From assembly GCA_036387135.1 (NCBI GenBank), contig DASVUH010000071.1, forward strand, positions 1 through 64,000: DNA of 64,000 nt, written 5' to 3'. The notes under the pieces were generated by a model that was given only the letters and a program-made list of their open reading frames with translations, had not been told where the DNA came from and did not search any database. How positions within the stretch are numbered: position 1 is the first letter of the stretch; each line of letters opens with the position of its first letter. Origin of the DNA: JALZCH01 sp036387135. Its GTDB lineage: Bacteria; Acidobacteriota; Blastocatellia; Pyrinomonadales; Pyrinomonadaceae. Shown in pieces: positions 60,188-64,000 of the stretch. The position numbers and the translations under genes were made by a program.

Positions 60188-60718
60188 ATGAACAGACACA
60201 TCTACGGTTTAACGCTTTTTCTAATTATCGTCAAAATACATTTCCTGCTTTACTGGGCTTTCTTTGCGCCCATCAACTTTTTTTCGCCGCCTGAACGATT
60301 GACAAACCGCGCCGTCATTATTACTAATGAACCTCAAACGATGAGCTGCAACCGCAACAAAGAGCACTACGCTGTGCTTCAAAACGCCGCGCTCGACATT
60401 GAAAATATGAAAGTGTCGGCAAACGTCCGTTTTAGCAATTTGGAAACGGCTTTTGACGCGGACGATTTCATTCCTTTTTTGCGCATTTTTAATGAGGAAA
60501 CAAGCGAAACCGTGATTTTAAAACCAATTCGCCGCGCAGAAGCAAACTCAGTTGTAACTTTTCAAGGCGATTTGCCGAAAAACGAAAAATGGAACCCGAA
60601 ATCAAATTATTACACGCAGATTGATTTTGAAAACGGCGGCTCACGCGAATTGCTGAAAGATATTCCTTCAATCGAGCAGGCTGTGCCGGTTTTGATAATC
60701 AGCGATAAAAACCGCTGA
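60188..60718 (+). CDS. Hypothetical protein with N-terminal transmembrane anchor
   Basis: A 176-residue protein. The N-terminal hydrophobic helix (HIYGLTLFLIIVKIHFLLYWAFF) is without a clear cleavage site, so it is probably a membrane anchor with a periplasmic domain of beta-strand character (ANVRFSNLETAFDADDFIPFLRIFNEE, VVTFQGDLPKNEKW, QIDFENGGSRELLKD). Two thirds are polar. No family recognised. A terminator follows. Confidence 0.65.
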   Translation: MNRHIYGLTLFLIIVKIHFLLYWAFFAPINFFSPPERLTNRAVIITNEPQTMSCNRNKEHYAVLQNAALDIENMKVSANVRFSNLETAFDADDFIPFLRIFNEETSETVILKPIRRAEANSVVTFQGDLPKNEKWNPKSNYYTQIDFENGGSRELLKDIPSIEQAVPVLIISDKNR

Positions 60719-60742
60719 TTCATCCGATCTGGTTATTTATTT

Positions 60743-60768
60743 AAAAGTCGCTGAATGGCGGCTTTTTT
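60743..60768 (+). terminator. Terminator-like hairpin before the VWA lipoprotein gene
   Basis: AAGTCGC and GCGGCTT, with one wobble pair, form a 7-bp stem around a 6-nt loop, followed by a T6 run. It lies 24 bp after the preceding stop and 78 bp before the next start, so it ends the small unknown transcript. Confidence 0.65.
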
Positions 60769-60845
60769 CTTTGCAAGTTCCCAAACGGCTCTCGTTCTTT
60801 CCGGTGTTGTTCCCAAATTGAAATTTCTAAAACAGGAGAATTTCA

Positions 60846-62495
60846 ATGCAACACCGTATGTTTCAGTTCCCGATTGTTAAACTTTCAATCAGCTTTCTTT
60901 TAATCTTTTCAATCGTTCTTTCCGGCTGTTCGAGCTTTACGAACAAAAGCGCTAACACAAATCAAACCGCGCAAAACGAAATTTCAACAGCGCCAGTCGC
61001 CACAACCTCGAATACGGCAACGATGACAAACACCCGCACAATAATGGCGAAAGAATTAATCGCCGCAGATGAAGATTTACGCTCAGGCGGCGAGCGTTAT
61101 GCCGAAATCAACGAAAATCCGTTTCTCGAATCCGCCCGCGCGCCGCTTTCGACGTTTTCGATTGACGTTGACACGGCTTCTTACGCGAATGTCCGAAGAT
61201 TTTTAAACGACGGGCAAAAGCCGCCCACTGATGCGGTTCGCATCGAGGAATTAATCAATTATTTCGATTACGATTATCCGCAGCCCGTCGGCGACGTACC
61301 GTTTTCCGTTGTCACCGAGGCGGCAAGCTGCCCCTGGAATCAGAATCATAAGCTGGCTTTAATCGGTTTGCAGGGGAAGCAGGTTTCTTTGGACAATCTG
61401 CCGCCGTCGAATCTGGTTTTTCTGGTTGACGTTTCCGGCTCGATGAACGAACCGGCGAAATTGCCGCTCGTCAAACAAGGCTTGAAAATGCTCGTCAATC
61501 AGCTTTCGGCGAAAGATCGCGTGGCGATAGTCGTTTACGCGGGAACGAGCGGGCTAGTTCTGCCTTCGACTTCGGGCGAACGCAGAAACGAGATTTTAAA
61601 CGCGATTGACAACCTCGAAGCCGGCGGCTCGACCAACGGCGGGCAAGGAATCCGGCTCGCTTATCGCGTCGCGCAGGAAAATTTCATCAACGGCGGCAAC
61701 AACCGCGTGATTTTGGCGACCGACGGCGATTTTAATGTCGGTGTAACCGGCGACGACGAGCTTGTCCGGCTTATCGAAAACAAACGGCAATCCGGCGTGT
61801 TTTTGTCGGTTCTCGGTTTTGGAACCGGGAATTATAACGATTCGATGATGGAAAAATTATCGAACAAAGGAAACGGCAATTATGCGTATATTGATTCGCT
61901 CGAAGAAGCGCGCAAATCATTGGGGCAGCAAATTGCCGGAACGCTTTACACAATCGCCAAAGACGTGAAAATCCAGGTCGAGTTTAATCCCGCGCAAGTC
62001 GCCGGTTATCGTCTGATCGGTTATGAAAACCGTCTGCTCGCCGACCGCGATTTTAACGATGACCGCAAAGACGCGGGCGAAATCGGCGCGGGAATTTCAG
62101 TCACGGCGTTGTACGAGATTGTTCCCGCCGGGCAAAAGATAGAAAATCCGGGCGTTGACAAATTGAAATATTCAACTCCCGTTGAAACGGTCGGAACAAA
62201 CGGTAGCGAGCTTTTGACCGTGAAACTGCGCTACAAAAAACCGGACGAAAACGAAAGCCGCTTGCTTTCAATCGGTCTGGCAAACGGGCAGAATCAGTTT
62301 GAATCAGCTTCGGAAAATCTCCGTTTCGCCGCCTCTGTTGCCGGATTCGGTCTGCTGCTCCGCGATTCGCGTTACAAAGGAAACGCAAGCTGGAATAATG
62401 TTTTAAACATCGCTCGCAATTCGCGCGGAAATGATTTAAAAGGCTATCGCGCGGAATTTGTCGAGCTTGTCGAAAAAGCGAGGCGCATTACTTAA
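60846..62495 (+). CDS. VWA-domain lipoprotein (YfbK-like)
   Basis: A 549-residue protein with lipobox LSGC (Cys28), a Thr/Asn-rich linker and a conserved N-terminal region PFLESARAPLSTFSIDVDTASYANVRRFLNDGQKPP...VRIEELINYFDY. A von Willebrand A domain follows with MIDAS DVSGSM (195-200), STNGGQGI and LATDGDFNVG. The C-terminal part (QIAGTLYTIAKDVKIQVEFNPAQVAGYRLIGYENR) belongs to the DUF3520 group. The Asp-x-Ser-x-Ser site binds a divalent metal. Related proteins sit in the envelope and may bind protein partners; function unknown. Good ribosome binding site AGGAG. Confidence 0.9.
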   Translation: MQHRMFQFPIVKLSISFLLIFSIVLSGCSSFTNKSANTNQTAQNEISTAPVATTSNTATMTNTRTIMAKELIAADEDLRSGGERYAEINENPFLESARAPLSTFSIDVDTASYANVRRFLNDGQKPPTDAVRIEELINYFDYDYPQPVGDVPFSVVTEAASCPWNQNHKLALIGLQGKQVSLDNLPPSNLVFLVDVSGSMNEPAKLPLVKQGLKMLVNQLSAKDRVAIVVYAGTSGLVLPSTSGERRNEILNAIDNLEAGGSTNGGQGIRLAYRVAQENFINGGNNRVILATDGDFNVGVTGDDELVRLIENKRQSGVFLSVLGFGTGNYNDSMMEKLSNKGNGNYAYIDSLEEARKSLGQQIAGTLYTIAKDVKIQVEFNPAQVAGYRLIGYENRLLADRDFNDDRKDAGEIGAGISVTALYEIVPAGQKIENPGVDKLKYSTPVETVGTNGSELLTVKLRYKKPDENESRLLSIGLANGQNQFESASENLRFAASVAGFGLLLRDSRYKGNASWNNVLNIARNSRGNDLKGYRAEFVELVEKARRIT

Positions 62496-62517
62496 AACCT
62501 AATTTTCAACGCCGAGA

Positions 62518-62591
62518 CGCCGAGACGCAGAGGAAAGTAAAGAGTAGAGAAAAAACTTTAGTTCTCTTTTCCTTTCCTCTGCGTCTCGGCG
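62518..62591. repeat. Heptamer/octamer-periodic inverted repeat, CGCCGAGA type
   Basis: Arms 62518-62537 and 62572-62591 are perfect 20-bp reverse complements. The left side reads ACGCCGAG, ACGCCGAG, ACGCAGAG, an 8-nt period, and pairing can extend imperfectly (AAAGAG...). It lies between the converging VWA and acyltransferase genes and may terminate both. Confidence 0.85.
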
Positions 62592-62592
62592 G

Positions 62593-63984
62593 TTAATTAC
62601 TGCTTTCAAAAGCGGAAATCTCTTCGTGCAAAATGCGGCGTTCGCGCAATAACCGGACGAACAAATTCGGGCTTCGCGTTAAGACTCGCGCCGCTTTGTA
62701 CCAGCCGCGCATTTCAATCAATTCTTCCAAACTTCGCAAAGCGATGTAGCCGCAAACGATGCTTAAAGGAAACGCAATCACAGCCGCCTGCCAGTTCCAA
62801 TAAAGAAAAAATAAGAGCGAAACAGTTATCCAGGTCAGCGGCATCAGCAAAATCGCCGCCAGAATTTTAATCGTCCCGCCTGATTCGTCCGGTCCGTGAC
62901 GGCGAAACGCGCGCGCCGCCAGCAGGCACAGCAAATAAGACGGAAGATGCAAAACCGCGCCGACCACAATTACCGGCAAAAGCAGAAAAATAATGATTAC
63001 GCGCAGCCAGAACCGCCAGATTACATCGAGCAAAGGATGTTCGGAGACGGAAAGATGTTCGGGCGCGATGCCGATTTCTTTCAGTTCATTTTCATACTTC
63101 GCAATTCTCTCGTTTAAGTTTGCGACTTTTTCCGGCGCGCGCCGTATGTAATTTTCGATTTGCGCGGCGAAGCGGCGGCGGCTTTCAAGCTCTTCGGCAA
63201 GCGAGGTGCGAAAATTGAGAGTTTCATACACGGAAGAAAAAATCTGCTCGGTGCGCTGCACTATGTCCAACTGTTCCCGGTTCTCGACGTTGAGCGTCAC
63301 TTCGTGCAGCTTTTCGGTGATTGTTTCCGAAAGCTCGCGGACGGCTTCGCGCTGCGGCTGATTGTTTTCGTCCGATTCAATTGGCAAAACGCCGAACGGC
63401 TCGCCGAATCGGAGCAGAGCTTCGCTCCGAAAGCTCGTTTTTGAAGTGTAATAAAGTCCGACCGGAACGATTTTCAAATTCAAATCTCGGTCTCGATCAA
63501 CCGACAGCGCGCCGAGCGCGATTCGCGCCGCGCCGGTTTTTACCGGCAGCAATTTGGTTTCGTTGTGCGAGACGCCTTCGGGAAAAAGCGCGATAGCGCC
63601 GCCTTTTCTAAGCAATTCGTGAGATGCCGCAAAAGTTTTTTGATTCTGCGCGACGTTTTCTCCCGCATCAACCCGGCGGTAAAGCGGCAGAGCTTCGAGC
63701 GTGCGAAGCAAAAAGCCGATTACGGGCAAATCGAACAGCGTTGATTTGGCGAGAAAGGAAACCGGACGCGGCAGCGCAACAAAAACAAGCGCCGGGTCTA
63801 TTAAACCGTTCGGATGATTGAGAACGAAAATCAGCGCGCCCTTTTCGGGAACGCGCTCCGCGCCCTTTGTTTCGATGCGCCGGAAAAACAGCCGCAAAGC
63901 TATACTGATAACGGCGTGAACGATTTGCCGCACGAGCGAGCCGCGACGGAAAATCATTTCATAAAGGCGCAAAACTTTCGTCAT
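62593..63984 (-). CDS. PlsC-type lysophospholipid acyltransferase with C-terminal membrane part
   Basis: A 463-residue protein. The N-terminal acyltransferase domain has GALIFVLNHPNGLIDPALVF (variant of the NHxxxxD motif with one extra residue), FLAKSTLFDLPVIGFLL, PLYRRVDAG, ALFPEGVSHNETKLLPVKTGAARIAL and KIVPVGLYY. After a helical linker (260-320), four hydrophobic helices follow (VIIIFLLLPVIVVGAVLHLPSYLL; KILAAILLMPLTWITVSLLFFLYW). The HPNGLIDP variant occurs in glycerol-3-phosphate/DHAP-acyltransferase-like proteins. It acylates glycerol phosphates in the inner membrane. ATG 63984 follows GGAAGA; the window ends 16 bp upstream. Confidence 0.88.
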   Translation of the reverse strand: MTKVLRLYEMIFRRGSLVRQIVHAVISIALRLFFRRIETKGAERVPEKGALIFVLNHPNGLIDPALVFVALPRPVSFLAKSTLFDLPVIGFLLRTLEALPLYRRVDAGENVAQNQKTFAASHELLRKGGAIALFPEGVSHNETKLLPVKTGAARIALGALSVDRDRDLNLKIVPVGLYYTSKTSFRSEALLRFGEPFGVLPIESDENNQPQREAVRELSETITEKLHEVTLNVENREQLDIVQRTEQIFSSVYETLNFRTSLAEELESRRRFAAQIENYIRRAPEKVANLNERIAKYENELKEIGIAPEHLSVSEHPLLDVIWRFWLRVIIIFLLLPVIVVGAVLHLPSYLLCLLAARAFRRHGPDESGGTIKILAAILLMPLTWITVSLLFFLYWNWQAAVIAFPLSIVCGYIALRSLEELIEMRGWYKAARVLTRSPNLFVRLLRERRILHEEISAFESSN

Positions 63985-64000
63985 TCTTCCAAATCAATCT

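Noticed and set aside
1..64000. CRISPR array, tRNA or rRNA genes, transposases, phage genes
   Set aside because: No regularly spaced direct repeats, no cloverleaf-like sequence with CCA-type end and no transposase or integrase translation was found in either strand. The inverted repeats are short non-coding elements.

Overview
The window looks like chromosomal DNA of an Acidobacteriota bacterium, most likely class Blastocatellia. This is inferred from gene content and no 16S rRNA gene is present. Supporting content: two very long Oar-type TonB-dependent receptors with N-terminal carboxypeptidase-regulatory domains, a tetraether-synthase-like radical SAM protein, a bacterial release-factor-like (baeRF) protein, DUF4127 proteins, a split methylmalonyl-CoA mutase, and intermediate GC with NNC/NNG-rich codons. 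No tRNA, rRNA, CRISPR array, transposase or phage gene was found.

Layout. 1-2078: 5' part of a secreted subtilisin-like protease. 2998-8481 (minus): a five-gene group, SDR > hotdog thioesterase > 4-hydroxybutyryl-CoA dehydratase-like flavoprotein > spinster-type MFS transporter > class I HMG-CoA reductase, with a separate TonB receptor (8722-12012) next to it. 12918-36384 (minus): a roughly 23-kb locus read from a GntR/UTRA regulator down to an N-acetylmannosamine-6-phosphate epimerase. It carries two DUF4127 proteins, a TonB receptor, an inner-membrane transporter, two further secreted proteins (one a family-10-like glycosidase), two NagZ-type GH3 glycosidases, a hydantoinase/oxoprolinase-A protein, an ATP-grasp protein, an FAD oxidoreductase, an ImmA/IrrE peptidase and a BadF-type sugar kinase. 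Overlapping starts and stops couple many of them. A DasR/NagR-like palindrome overlaps a predicted promoter in front of the TonB receptor. This is the best candidate for an undescribed system: import, trimming and phosphorylation of an N-acetyl-amino-sugar-containing polymer.

36581-38629: radical SAM protein resembling archaeal tetraether lipid synthase. 39299-42435 (plus): phosphohexomutase, FtsB-like divisome protein and a GT4 glycosyltransferase. 42532-48930 (plus): methylmalonyl-CoA mutase large subunit and B12-binding subunit, separated by a toxin-antitoxin pair (toxin frameshifted), an acetyltransferase, a GT87 mannosyltransferase and a DUF3298-like protein; a cupin and a short enoyl-CoA hydratase follow. 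48947-56239 (minus): Ser/Asp-rich membrane protein, enoyl-CoA hydratase, cyanophycinase behind a terminator-ended structured leader, BON lipoprotein, SDR, baeRF, small basic protein, dodecin and inositol-phosphate synthase; much of this looks like stress or stationary-phase functions. 56475-62495 (plus): DUF2267 protein, small membrane protein, Nei/Fpg glycosylase, ATP-dependent DNA ligase, a small unknown and a VWA lipoprotein. 62593-63984 (minus): PlsC-type acyltransferase.

A recurrent non-coding theme is a set of inverted repeats with 7-8 nt internal periodicity. Each has a different sequence but a similar architecture, and they sit between genes throughout the window; one such heptamer run is read as protein at the N-terminus of the BadF kinase. 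All homology statements are from reading the translations by eye; no searches were run.
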